NCBI GenBank assembly: GCA_946811695.1
Contig: OX328124.1
Coordinates: 26,847,741 to 26,911,740, forward strand
Length of the DNA stretch: 64,000 bases
Origin: Gonocerus acuteangulatus
Taxonomy: Eukaryota; Arthropoda; Insecta; Hemiptera; Coreidae
Direction: 5' to 3'
Under the pieces are notes generated by a model. It saw nothing but the letters and a program-made list of their open reading frames with translations, had not been told where the DNA came from and searched no databases. Positions 37,473 to 49,696 of this stretch are shown piece by piece. The stretch's first letter is position 1. The number at the start of each line of letters is the position of its first letter. Both the position numbers and the translations under genes were made by a program.

Positions 37473-38110
37473 TTCAAGAAATATTGGGTCTGTTGGCGAA
37501 GACCACATCCAGTTACTTTGAAGTATCTGTGGTGATGATTTCGGTACTTACGGATTAGTTTACATGTTCTTTGCAGGTTATATATTACTTCTTTACATAT
37601 TATCCCAGGTTAGAAACCATATTATATAAATATAGTAATGAAAAGTATTTAATCGTTCGATAACTTTTATTTGCAAATAATACTTTTAGGCTTGTAAAGC
37701 TTATATGAAAATAAGCAGAATATATTTCAGCAAGCAATATTTATTAATAAAAAGGTTAATATTATAAAAATCAATGGTAATTGTGAAGTTTAGGGGCCTC
37801 CCCACCGACTTTTTGTCCGGTGGTTCTATAACATTTATGTTTTATATTTATTTCGGATTATGGGCATACGTGCTTTCGTTTCCACTCCCTCAAGAAGGTA
37901 TCAAAACTCTAGTCAATCTTACTCACTAAAATTAATAGAATTCTATTAATTTTGCGAGTTGGAATAACTAGAGTGTTGAAGGTTACTTTACTACCAGTAA
38001 CAACCAATAGAAATGCGAATGTGTTATGCGCTGAATCACTATTGTAATCACTACAGATACAAATGGAGAAGTAACTGGATGTGGTATTCGCAAAAAGACC
38101 CGAAACATTT
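37473..38110. repeat. Inverted repeat pair of ~55 bp
   Basis: 37485-37535 (+) and about 38060-38105 (-) share GGGTCTnTTnGCGAA, then ACCACATCCAGTTACTT and TATCTGTnGTGAT. On their own strands they encode similar peptides (GLLAKTTSSYF and GLFANTTSSYF). They may be fragments of one decayed element in opposite orientation. Confidence 0.5.
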
Positions 38111-38191
38111 TTCGTGCTGAATTCAATCATAAATTTTCTTTTTCTCCATCCTGCAGGTGGTTTGTGTGATTTTCATTTGAACTTTTATAAT

Positions 38192-38455
38192 ATTCGAAAA
38201 AGAAGTTCTGATCGTTAATCTGGTGTTGTACCTACCCTAGATCATAGGCATATAGAAAATAATTTCGGGAGGGGCTGGGAGAATTTGGGGGGGGGCTGAA
38301 AACTTTTGGGGGGTATGGAATACCAACGATCTAGAAATTCGAATAGTTTGCCAATTTAAAAGCTATTACATCCAATAAAAGCTATTTTTTCTGAACTAAG
38401 TAATCTTATTTAATTTATTTTTCAGGTTTTTATGATTTTTTTTTCGATTTCGGAG
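38192..38455 (+). repeat. ~263-bp direct repeat, copy 1
   Basis: Shares 'ATATTCGAAAAAGAAGTTCT' through 'TTTTTATGATTTTTTT' with 39829-40090, interrupted only by substitutions and differences in G-runs. Confidence 0.9.
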
Positions 38456-39065
38456 GGGGGGGGGGGGAGTGCAACAATATTTTTTGTTAATGACCGATAA
38501 TATACATAGTTTCTTTCCAAGTTTTTACTTATATTATCAAGCGTTTTATAGTAGTATCTCCAAACGATCTGTGCTGGTTTTTAAACTAATTTTATTTCTG
38601 ATACTTCAGACAAAAAAAAACAAAAAAAAAAAAACTCTCACGCACAAAAACCTTTTATCGTATCACCTTTATATTTGTATTTATGGACTCTTGATTTCCT
38701 CGGAGAAGCAGAACTACGCAAAGATATAAGACATTTGAGACATGTGATATCTCGAATAGTATATAAAAAGGTGGAGCTTTTATTGCCGACAACAGAAATT
38801 GCTAAACAATAAAAAAAAATTTACGATCACGAGCAGATACTCAACGAAACACAATACACGAAGCACCCCTGGTTTATAGCAGCCAATTCTCTGTCAATGC
38901 GCTTGAAGTATCATAGGTCGGGCTTTTAATAAAAACATAATACTTTAAATGCAATTTATGCCTATTTGCTGAATATTTTGTTGGTAATAATTAGTATTTG
39001 CATATTGTAAGTAATTTAAGTCACATTAGCATGGTTACTCCCTCCCTATAAAAAGGAACGACCGT
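38456..39065. other. No gene seen
   Basis: AT-rich spacer between the first direct repeat and the retroelement remnant. Confidence 0.4.
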
Positions 39066-39730
39066 TTAACTATGAAGAAAAAGGAAATTCTCGCTATAGA
39101 GAAGGCTTTCAATGCCATTGCACACAGAGGTAAATCGGTCACCATCTTTCCAGACTCTTTATCAGCTCAAAAGGCCATAAGTAACACTTATTCTAAACAC
39201 CCATTGGTCATTAGTCTAATTGAAGCTCAAGATTGCCTTCAGAGAAATGGACACGAAGTTAAATTTGTGTGGATTCCAAGTATGTGGCAGCAAAAGTAGC
39301 TACTACTGAAGAACTAGCATTTTAACAGGTACCACCGAATGACGTTATTTCTTATATTAAAAGTCAAATCAAATCGTCCTGGATCTCTAAATGGTTTAAT
39401 ACCAGAGAAACCAAATTAATGGAAATAAAGGCTTACCCCGTGCCCTGGAGGACTTCGTCTATAGTGGAAAATAGGAGAGCAGAGGTAGTCCTTGCTCGGC
39501 TCAGGATAGGCCACACAAGATTAACTCATTCCTATCTGATGTCGAGGAATGAAGCACCAGATTGCCCATCTTGTGGTGTCGTAATTTCAATCAATCAAAC
39601 ATATCTTCACTGAATGCCGTTCCTACGAGAAGGACAGGTCTCTATTTGAGCTCTCCAGTAATTTGAGTGAAGATATTGGAGACAGCCCGCCTAATATCAC
39701 ATATTTATTTAATTTTTTTAGAATACACAC
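39066..39730 (+). pseudogene. Decayed Jockey/R1-like non-LTR element, RNase H to C-terminus
   Basis: The frame 39072-39299 contains an RNase H-like segment: 'VTIFPDSLSAQKAIS' with the family's D-S-x-S-A, then 'VKFVWIPS', where the usual following His is Met. After a stop, 39325-39590 continues the usual linker (WISKWFNTRETKL, RRAEVVLARLRIGHTRLTHSYL) and a CPSC knuckle start. A frameshift near 39590 leads to HIFTECRSY, completing the Cys-Cys-His-Cys knuckle in another frame. Stops and frameshifts show it is dead. RT and endonuclease parts are absent. Confidence 0.85.
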
Positions 39731-39733
39731 AAC

Positions 39734-39826
39734 TAGCCGTGAGATGAGAAAATTCCTGCCGCCGGTGGGGATCGAACCCACCATCTTCCGCTTATGAATC
39801 TTAAGGCGCTAGCCACTAGACCACCA
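39734..39826 (-). mobile_element. SINE-A copy, 3' truncated
   Basis: The minus strand reads GGTGGTCTAGTGGCTAGCGC, then 'GGTGGGTTCGATCCCCACC', 'GGCGGCAGGAATTTTCTCAT'. It sits exactly between the retroelement remnant and the second 263-bp direct repeat. Confidence 0.85.
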
Positions 39827-39828
39827 TA

Positions 39829-40090
39829 TTCGAAAAAGAAGTTCTGATCGTTAATCTGGTGTTGTACCTACCCTAGATCATAGGCATATAGAAAATAATT
39901 TCGGGAGGGGCTGGGAGAATTTCGGGGGGCCTGAGAACATTTAGGGGGTATGGAATACCAACAATTTAGAACTTATAATAGTTAGCCAATTAATAAGCTA
40001 TTACACCCGATAAAAACTATTTTTTCTGAACTAAATGATCTTATTTAATTTATTTTTAAGGTTTTTATGATATTTTTTCCGATTCCTTAT
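39829..40090 (+). repeat. ~263-bp direct repeat, copy 2
   Basis: Direct copy of 38192-38455, about 1.64 kb downstream. Confidence 0.9.
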
Positions 40091-40104
40091 ATACGCCCAT
40101 GCCG

Positions 40105-40225
40105 TAGATTATATTTTGGAGGAGTACTCCCAATTGCAAAGAGCCAGGTTCCATATTCCCAGTAAAGAAATTCTGACAACAGCCCGACAAATATCACAAA
40201 TTTATTTATTTTTTTTCGAATACAC
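40105..40225 (+). pseudogene. Second 3' end of the same non-LTR remnant
   Basis: 'GACA(A)CAGCCCG', 'AATATCAC', 'ATTTATTTA' and 'GAATACACACAACT' repeat 39680-39733 in order. Together with the repeats this indicates a duplicated segment of retroelement plus flank. Confidence 0.6.
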
Positions 40226-40869
40226 ACAACTCATAAATAAAGTATGAGTGTTGTGGCTCATGGCCTGGGGTGTAATTTAATCAAAACCTGGCTATGTGCA
40301 ACAAACAGATATCATTGCTCAAGGTAGTTTAATTTACTACCAACTAATATATAAATTAAGTAACATAAGTTTAAAAATTCCAATTTTCAATAATATAACA
40401 TTTTGAAGACAATACTTTATCACATAAAGGCTTAATAACAGTTATTACAAGCAAACATTTATAAAATTAAATTTCCAACTTTATCTAACATCTGTGGCAA
40501 AGAAAGAAAGAATACTTTATTAAAATTAAGGCGAGGCTGCCCAAATTATTGGATTGCTATGCAACATAGCGGACAATCAATCCATGGATAACAAGTTTTA
40601 CCAGTTTTCTTCATTTTATAGAGTGGGTTACGTCTGGGGATTTGAAAATTCTTCACATTCCATTGATACTGTCCTATATGGTGATAATCACAATAATTGG
40701 TCATCTTAATTGTTCAGCCGTAAATATGGTGGTTAATTATTCCTAGGGAGTCCGCTAATATTTGTTCGGCTATTTACATCTAGGCCGAGTTCCTGAAAGA
40801 AATCGCTGGTTTCCTTAGGTAGGTCCCTCGAGCTCCGAACCATAGCCAAAAAGGTTAGTACGCTTTAAG
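40226..40869. other. No gene seen
   Basis: AT-rich unassigned sequence. Confidence 0.4.
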
Positions 40870-41545
40870 AAAAAAAGTTCGTCTGACAGGAGCTGCATAA
40901 CTAAGCACTTTCCTCAGAATTGGGTAGTGTCGAGTGCATTCCTGAATAATTTGCTTAAAATAACCTATATCTATATAGGTTTTATTTTATTTAGTTCATT
41001 TTTACAACACTTCTTCCTTAATTGATACCCAGGACGGTTACCGCGTTTCATTACAATACAGCAGAAATTACGACCGGTATGAGCAAATTAGTAATTCGGG
41101 TCCAGAGAATCCCCCCCCCCCCTCCTAATGAACCGATTCAGTTTATTTTTACAACACATTTTTCCCTTTAGTTGACCAGAACGAATACTGAGTTTCGTTG
41201 AAATACAACACAAATTATGGCTGGTATTGGCAAATAACTACTTTGGCTCCCGAGTGAACCCCCTCTCCAGATGGACCGATTTTGTTGGTTAACGAACTCG
41301 TTCAATCGTTTGATTAGGGAATACTACATACCAAGTTTCGTGGGGAAGAAACAAAAACTCTGGCCGGTATCGTGTTTACGGACACATATATAACTATATA
41401 TATATATATATATGAATTTTAACTGGGGTCATTTTCGGTGTCTACTAGGTAGGATCGATAAAGATTCGAAGAAATTTTTAAAAAATTCCGTCATGAGTGC
41501 AACTTCAATAGCTACTTCCCTTCGGAGGAAAGTGCTAAAAAACAA
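40870..41545 (+). mobile_element. Repeat family D, copy 3 (shortened)
   Basis: Begins 'AAAAAGTTCGTCTGACAGGA' and ends 'AGCTACTTCCCTTCGGAGGA'. It has fewer ~141-bp units than copies 1 and 2, a short TA tract (about 41393-41413), and the conserved 'GGGGTCATTTTCGGTG'. Confidence 0.75.
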
Positions 41546-42011
41546 AAAAATAAAAAGGAAATTTAGAAAGTAAGCCATCCCCATTAATTTCATGAGGCCT
41601 ACAAAAGCATTCTCATAATATAAAAAAATACAACAATAATAATAAATTACCACTCTAAAATATAAGTGTCACAAAAATTGGTCATCAGAAAAACTATTTT
41701 AGCTTTGAAACCCATGAGTGCTCCTGACGTTTATATTCTGAAGAAGTATTCCTGGTGATGTATGGACTGAGAACAAGAGTGGAAGGACACTCACCATTAA
41801 ATCACTATGTCGAGTTTAAAAAACAAATTCAGCCCCCCCCCCCCCATGTCCTCTCCCTTTTTCGTCCTGTGACATTTCTACTTGACCTGTCAGTCACGGT
41901 TTATTTGCGCTCTCGCTTCTACGTGCCGGCCCATTCATAAAAAATAATTGGAACGCCTACTGCGCTAAAATAACTTTTCCTCAAATTTATGGTCAACCTC
42001 CTTTTTATACA
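41546..42011. other. No gene seen
   Basis: Unassigned sequence with a C-run near 41835. Confidence 0.4.
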
Positions 42012-42040
42012 CATACACACACACACACATATAAATATAA

Positions 42041-42077
<37 letters not shown>

Positions 42078-42080
42078 TAT

Positions 42081-42134
<54 letters not shown>

Positions 42135-42135
42135 T
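42012..42135 (+). repeat. (CA)n/(TA)n compound microsatellite
   Basis: A short CA run, then interrupted TA repeats. Overlapping Tyr-Ile open frames are artefacts. Confidence 0.9.
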
Positions 42136-42288
42136 TACATACATATTTCTTCGTGTATTACTAGTCCCAATTAAAAATAGCTCATACTTTTCCTTTTTAA
42201 ACTACTCATTGTTCCTTACAAAATGATTTAGGCTAAATTGAGAACATATCTATTTTTAGTAAATATGAATAGTCCTTAGTTTTTGTTT

Positions 42289-42289
<1 letters not shown>

Positions 42290-42367
<78 letters not shown>
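42290..42367 (+). repeat. (TA)n(TG)n compound microsatellite
   Basis: About 32 uninterrupted TG units on the plus strand, the same strand as the CELF exon. Confidence 0.95.
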
Positions 42368-42370
<3 letters not shown>

Positions 42371-42654
42371 ATCTTCAGCCTTCTTCAGGAGTAATTGGGA
42401 GTCAATTGAGTAAATGTGAAATTAACATTGTCACTTAACCCGTACGAAGAAGGCTGCAACACAGCAAGCAAAAATATCTAAAATAGATTTTTACAAGAAA
42501 CCTGGTTTTTATCGAAATACTAGTTTGTTTAGGAGCTAAACATTTCTTGCTATTTTTTCTACAAGGATGCTTGTTTTATGGAAGGAGGCCAAAGGCTTAG
42601 ATCGTTAATATGTAAATTGGTTTTTATCGATAGCGTAGATAGAATTACTTTTTA

Positions 42655-42702
<48 letters not shown>

Positions 42703-43894
42703 AATCGGGATAAGCCGATTCCGGCCACGGTGCTTGTGAAGAGAAAAGATTGAGACGGGAGCTCAAGTTGATTGACTAAGTTATCCGTTGAAGTTGGCCA
42801 CTACTGTCCAACAAGTGGATTCTATGAAGTATTTCTCCTTTGGAATCCGATCAGCGCTCGAAAAAGCGCGGACTAAAGGCGCGGGGTTGAATTGTTCCCG
42901 GCCCGCCCGGGGAAATGCCCTCGGGAATGAGGGGAGAGACAGAGAGAGAGAGAAAATGAGAGGAGATAGAGAGAGAGTTTCCGAGGAAAAGAGAGAGAGA
43001 AAAGGACACCTATCTCCATTCTCTCAACTCCCTCCAGAGACGGTTTACGCAAAACGAAGAAAGTTTTTCAATTTCACGACGACTTTATCGTATTTCCTTC
43101 CTCCTTTGGACCCGGAGTACCCCAACTCCCCCCCCCCTACTTTGAAAAGCCAACACCCCCCAAGTCCTAGAACGGCCTATCTACGGCCAACAGTACTCTT
43201 TTCCAAACTCGAAAACTGCGAAGCTTTTATGGTTCCCGAATGTTTTGTTTATATATGAGCTTTTTTACTTGTTCGTACAACTAAGTAGGAAGTTGGAGTG
43301 AGGTTTATTGTGTGGAACAGTATTCAAAGCCTCCTACCAAACTTGGCTTTCTGGTTATTCGGTCGACCCTTGTCCCTACCAACTGCCCACACCTCCTTCT
43401 TTTTCTTTCGGAATCCCATGCTTTACATACTAACCACACTTACTATTGTTAACTGTTACTTTCTTTTAATTAAATTGTTTTGATGTCATCTGTACTCGAT
43501 GTGATTTCGCAGAGTCTTTTATACATTTATTCGATTGTCCGGAAAGTTTGTAGACAAAATTAGGAATAATTAAAATTCTTAAAAATGCCTTTACTTAAGC
43601 CAACCTCTACAAGGAAGGGACTATCTACAAGGAAGGGACTTCCTCTATTATTTTATTATTCCTTTATTTTCATACATTTGTAAAATTACGCCGCTTTGTT
43701 GTTGAGTCGCCATAGTTGCGAAAAAATAAATAAATAAAATAAAATAAAATACTTATCACCTCAAAGGGGACAGTAATATAAACACAATAGCCAGTAAAAT
43801 GTTTACGATACTAAAGGGTCGAACATTGGACAAACAGTGCGAACCTACAAATATATGCACATATACCTATATATTATTCTGTTGCTCTCAAACA
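42368..43894. other. No gene; A tract and GA-rich stretch
   Basis: A ~45-nt poly-A lies at about 42655-42699 (possible retroelement tail, no SINE recognised upstream). A GA-rich segment at 42925-43005 lies within a 156-aa low-complexity frame (42788-43258) that I do not accept as a gene. Confidence 0.45.
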
Positions 43895-46800
43895 AATATA
43901 GAAGCAGTATAGGCTTGTTCCAATTTCACCACACTGTACTCACCATTTTACGGCATAAATATAGAAGCAGTATAGGCTTGTTCCAATTTCACCACACTGT
44001 ACTCACCATTTTACGGCATAAATATAGAAGAAGTATTGGCTTGTTCCAATTTCACCACACTGTAGTCACCATTTTAAGGCATAAATATAGAAGCAGTATA
44101 GGCTTGTTCCAGTTTCACCACACTGTACTCACCATTTTACGGCATAAATATTGAAGCAGTATAGGCTTGTTCCAATTTCACCACACTGTACTCACCATTT
44201 TACGGCATAAATATAGAAGAAGTATTGGCTTGTTCCAATTTCACCACACTGTACTCACCATTTTACGGCATAAATATAGAAGCAGTATAGGCTTGTTCCA
44301 ATTTCACCACACTTTACTCACCATTTTACGGCATAAATATAGAAGAAGTATAGGCTTGTTCCAATTTCACCACACTGTACTCACCATTTTACGGCATAAA
44401 TATAGAAGCAGTATAGGCTTGTTCCAATTTCACCACACTGTACTCATCATTTTACGGCATAAATATAGAAGCAGTATAGGCTTGTTCCAATTTCACCACA
44501 CTGTACTCACCATTTTACGGCATAAATATTGAAGCAGTATAGGCTTGTTCCAATTTCACCACACTGTACTCACCATTTTACGGCATAAATATAGAAGAAG
44601 TATAGGCTTGTTCCAATTTCACCACACTGTACTCACCATTTTACGGCATAAATATAGAAGCAGTATAGGCTTGTTCCAATTTCACCACACTGTACTCACC
44701 ATTTTACGGCATAAATATTGAAGCAGTATAGGCTTGTTCCAATTTCACCACACTGTACTCACCATTTTACGGCATAAATATAGAAGAAGTATTGGCTTGT
44801 TCCAATTTCACCACACTGTACTCACCATTTTACGGCATAAATATAGAAGCAGTATAGGCTTGTTCCAATTTCACCACACTTTACTCACCATTTTACGGCA
44901 TAAATATAGAAGAAGTATAGGCTTGTTCCAATTTCACCACACTGTACTCACCATTTTACGGCATAAATATAGAAGCAGTATAGGCTTGTTCCAATTTCAC
45001 CACACTGTACTCATCATTTTACGGCATAAATATAGAAGCAGTATAGGCTTGTTCCAATTTCACCACACTGTACTCACCATTTTACGGCATAAATATTGAA
45101 GCAGTATAGGCTTGTTCCAATTTCACCACACTGTACTCACCATTTTACGGCATAAATATAGAAGAAGTATAGGCTTGTTCCAATTTCACCACACTGTACT
45201 CACCATTTTACGGCATAAATATAGAAGCAGTATAGGCTTGTTCCAATTTCACCACACTGTACTCACCATTTTACGGCATAAATATTGAAGCAGTATAGGC
45301 TTGTTCCAATTTCACCACACTGTACTCACCATTTTACGGCATAAATATAGAAGAAGTATTGGCTTGTTCCAATTTCACCACACTGTACTCACCATTTTAC
45401 GGCATAAATATAGAAGAAGTATTGGCTTGTTCCAGTTTCACCACACTGTACTCACCATTTTAAGGCATAAATATAGAAGCAGTATAGGCTTGTTCCAGTT
45501 TCACCACACTGTACTCACCATTTTACGGCATAAATATAGAAGCAGTATAGGCTTGTTCCAATTTCACCACACTGTACTCACCATTTTACGGCATAAATAT
45601 AGAAGAAGTATTGGCTTGTTCCAATTTCACCACACTGTACTCACCATTTTACGGCATAAATATAGAAGCAGTATAGGCTTGTTCCAATTTCACCACACTT
45701 TACTCACCATTTTACGGCATAAATATAGAAGAAGTATAGGCTTGTTCCAATTTCACCACACTGTACTCACCATTTTACGGCATAAATATAGAAGCAGTAT
45801 AGGCTTGTTCCAATTTCACCACACTGTACTCATCATTTTACGGCATAAATATAGAAGCAGTATAGGCTTGTTCCAATTTCACCACACTGTACTCACCATT
45901 TTACGGCATAAATATTGAAGCAGTATAGGCTTGTTCCAATTTCACCACACTGTATTCACCATTTTACGGCATAAATATAGAAGAAGTATAGGCTTGTTCC
46001 AATTTCACCACACTGTACTCACCATTTTACGGCATAAATATAGAAGCAGTATAGGCTTGTTCCAATTTCACCACACTCTACTCATCATTTTAAGGCCTAA
46101 ATATAGAGGCAGTATAGGCTTGTTCCAATTTCACCACACTGTACTCACCATTTTACGGCATAAATATTGAAGCAGTATAGGCTTGTTCCAATTTCACCAC
46201 ACTGTACTCACCATTTTACGGCATAAATATTGAAGCAGTATAGGCTTGTTCCAATTTCACCACACTGTACTCACCATTTTACGGCATAAATATAGAAGCA
46301 GTATAGGCTTGTTCCAATTTCACCACACTGTACTCACCATTTTACGGCATAAATATTGAAGCAGTATAGGCTTGTTCCAATTTCACCACACTGTACTCAC
46401 CATTTTACGGCATAAATATAGAAGAAGTATAGGCTTGTTCCAATTTCACCACACTGTACTCACCATTTTACGGCATAAATATAGAAGCAGTATAGGCTTG
46501 TTCCAATTTCACCACACTGTACTCACCATTTTACGGCATAAATATTGAAGCAGTATAGGCTTGTTCCAATTTCACCACACTGTACTCACCATTTTACGGC
46601 ATAAATATAGAAGAAGTATTGGCTTGTTCCAATTTCACCACACTGTACTCACCATTTTACGGCATAAATATAGAAGAAGTATTGGCTTGTTTCAGTTTCA
46701 CCACACTGTACTCACCATTTTAAGGCATAAATATAGAAGCAGTATAGGCTTGTTCCAGTTTCACCACACTGTACTCACCATTTTACGGCATAAATATAGA

Positions 46801-48388
46801 AGCAGTATAGGCTTGTTCCAATTTCACCACACTGTACTCACCATTTTACGGCATAAATATTGAAGCAGTATAGGCTTGTTCCAATTTCACCACACTGTAC
46901 TCACCATTTTACGGCATAAATATAGAAGAAGTATTGGCTTGTTCCAATTTCACCACACTGTACTCACCATTTTACGGCATAAATATAGAAGCAGTATAGG
47001 CTTGTTCCAATTTCACCACACTTTACTCACCATTTTACGGCATAAATATAGAAGAAGTATAGGCTTGTTCCAATTTCACCACACTGTACTCACCATTTTA
47101 CGGCATAAATATAGAAGCAGTATAGGCTTGTTCCAATTTACCACACTGTACTCATCATTTTACGGCATAAATATAAAAGCAGTATAGGCTTGTTCCAATT
47201 TCACCACACTGTACTCACCATTTTACGGCATAAATATTGAAGCAGTATAGGCTTGTTCCAATTTCACCACACTGTACTCACCATTTTACGGCATAAATAT
47301 AGAAGAAGTATAGGCTTGTTCCAATTTCACCACACTGTACTCACCATTTTACGGCATAAATATAGAAGCAGTATAGGCTTGTTCCAATTTCACCACACTC
47401 TACTCATCATTTTACGGCATAAATATAGAGGCAGTATAGGCTTGTTCCAATTTCACCACACTGTACTCACCATTTTACGGCATAAATATTGAAGCAGTAT
47501 AGGCTTGTTCCAATTTCACCACACTGTACTCACCATTTTACGGCATAAATATAGAAGCAGTATAGGCTTGTTCCAATTTCACCACACTGTACTCACCATT
47601 TTACGGCATAAATATAGAAGAAGTATAGGCTTGTTCCAATTTCACCACACTTTACTCACCATTTTACGGCATAAATATAGAAGCAGTATAGGCTTGTTCC
47701 AATTTCACCACACTCTACTCATCATTTTACGGCATAAATATAGAGGCAGTATAGGCTTGTTCCAATTTCACCACACTGTACTCACCATTTTACGGCATAA
47801 ATATTGAAGCAGTATAGGCTTGTTCCAATTTCACCACACTGTACTCACCATTTTACGGCATAAATATAGAAGCAGTATAGGCTTGTTCCAATTTCACCAC
47901 ACTCTACTCATCATTTTACGGCATAAATATAGAGGCAGTATAGGCTTGTTCCAATTTCACCACACTGTACTCACCATTTTACGGCATAAATATAGAAGCA
48001 GTATAGGCTTGTTCCAATTTCACCACACTGTACTCACCATTTTACGGCATAAATATAGAAGCAGTATAGGCTTGTTCCAATTTCACCACACTGTACTCAC
48101 CATTTTACGGCATAAATATAGAAGAAGTATAGGCTTGTTCCAATTTCACCACACTGTACTCACCATTTTACGGCATAAATATAGAAGCAGTATAGGCTTG
48201 TTCCAATTTCACCACACTGTACTCACCATTTTACGGCATAAATATAAAATAAGTATAGGCTTGTTCCAATTTCACCACACTGTACTCACCATTTTACGGC
48301 ATAAATATAGAAGCAGTATAGGCTTGTTCCAATTTCACCACACTGTACTCACCATTTTACGGCATAAATATAGAAGCAGTATAGGCTT
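43895..48388 (+). repeat. 63-bp satellite array, ~71 copies, with higher-order structure
   Basis: The unit (TAGAAGCAGTATAGGCTTGT, then CCAATTTCACCACACTGTAC and CATTTTACGGCATAAATA) repeats for ~4.5 kb with very high identity. Recurring variants (GAAGAAGTATTGG, ATTGAAGC, CACTTTACTC, GTACTCATC, AGGCAG) appear in a fixed order. A six-unit segment starting at 44167 is repeated at 44734 (567 bp, 9 units); versions recur near 45600 and 46876. One unit has a 1-bp deletion near 47140. Because 63 is divisible by 3, open frames of up to 205 aa arise, broken by the ATTGAAGC variant (TGA). They are not genes. Confidence 0.97.
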
Positions 48389-49583
48389 CAAATAAACACA
48401 AAATAAATAAGTTGACAAAGGCATCCGTATAAAATTTTTTCCTGGAAACAAATGTTTGTGCGCAGGTGTGTATATGTTTTAAAAATAATAATACATTGTC
48501 AACGAAAAGTATACCTTCCGTCTGTAGTTTATTTAAGTCAAAAGGTAATTTTAGAAGATCTCGTATTCTGCATTCCGTTTGTAGGTTGGTTATTTAACGT
48601 TGCATTATAAGTAGAAATATCATCCTGCATTTGACTGTTGTCCATGATTTTAATAAATTATTTATCAATTAAAAAAGTATAAGATCCTATTTAATATTAT
48701 TATAGTAAAATTCTAAATTTTAAAAAAATTGTTTACATTATGCGCTGCAGTCTGTTTAACAGTATGTAATCAGCGATATACAGAGTACTGCCCCTGAGAA
48801 AGCCATTTAAATAAAAAAAGAACTTCCCCGTAAATAAACCTCAAGCATATATATACATCCCCTGGGAAGTGATTTCCAATAGAAGAGAAGAACATCTAGG
48901 ATACTTATATAATTTTAAAGAATAATTTTCTTTTTTCACACAAAATGTTTAAAAGAGTTAGGTTAAGGGCCTAAATAAAAAATATTAAAATATGCACAAT
49001 AAAACTTTTGCAAATAATAAAATAAAAATATAGCGTTTAATCCTGTTGTATCTCTACTAATGGCTACAAAAAAAAATTTGTCTCGAATGCTCATAAAAAA
49101 TGAAAACTCTCATAGAGAGCCGGTCAAAACTTCCTGAGGATGAGGACATAAATAACTTGAATTAAAAAAAAAAAATAATAAAAAAACACAGGAAGCGAGT
49201 CAGGGGTACTAGAGGGTGCTTGGTATGGTAGCTAGGGGAAATATTAGATGGTCGGACTGGTTTATTTACCCCTCCTCCGAGGGTGGGGGATGAGTTTTAT
49301 TACCCTAGTAGAAGGGTATTAGTCCCATGCCTGCACCCTATGCTTGTCGAGGCTTCAATTCCACTCTTATCTGCAGCGGTCTTCATGATAAAGCATTTAG
49401 GGAAGATGCGATCTAAGCGAAACCTACGAATAAATTTATTTAATTGACAATTTCCAGGTTTAAGCGTGTTTCCTCCTTCTTCATAGGATTCCTGAAGCAT
49501 ATGAGGACCACAGAGGTCAAGGGGTATAAGTAACAAACTCAATGTTTTGGGGAAAATGGAATCAAAGTTCAACATATGTGGTA
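48389..49583. other. No gene seen
   Basis: AT-rich unassigned DNA. The 96-aa frame at 49300-49590 (minus) has no motif. Confidence 0.4.
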
Positions 49584-49591
49584 ATAGCAAG

Positions 49592-49688
49592 CAGAGTTGG
49601 GCAAACGTTAGCGCAGGCTCTTATCAGTACCGCTAAATTAGCGGGAAGGTATTAGGTATTAGCGCGCGCTAACGTTTGCCCAACTCTG
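49592..49688. mobile_element. 97-bp hAT-type MITE with 8-bp duplication
   Basis: The ends CAGAGTTGGGCAAACGTTAG and CTAACGTTTGCCCAACTCTG are perfect inverted repeats of over 20 bp. CAGnGTTGGGCAAA is a classic hAT terminus. The exact 8-bp direct repeat ATAGCAAG flanks it at 49584-49591 and 49689-49696, the hallmark hAT target-site length. Confidence 0.93.
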
Positions 49689-49696
49689 ATAGCAAG

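Noticed and set aside
38192..40090. LTR retrotransposon bounded by the 263-bp direct repeats
   Set aside because: No TG...CA ends, primer-binding site or gag-pol. The interior holds a non-LTR remnant and a SINE.
42788..43258. 156-aa plus-strand frame
   Set aside because: Low-complexity Arg/Glu stretch from a GA-rich region followed by Pro-rich sequence. No domain.
44167..45918. Long open frames with repeated FQFHHTVLTILRHKY peptides, as a possible repeat protein
   Set aside because: They arise because the 63-bp satellite unit is a multiple of three and lacks stops in that frame. The frame is broken wherever the ATTGAAGC variant or the 1-bp deletion occurs, and the starts are not ATG-specific.
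43895..48388. CRISPR-like appearance of the 63-bp array
   Set aside because: Units are contiguous with no unique spacers, no cas genes are present, and the genome is eukaryotic.
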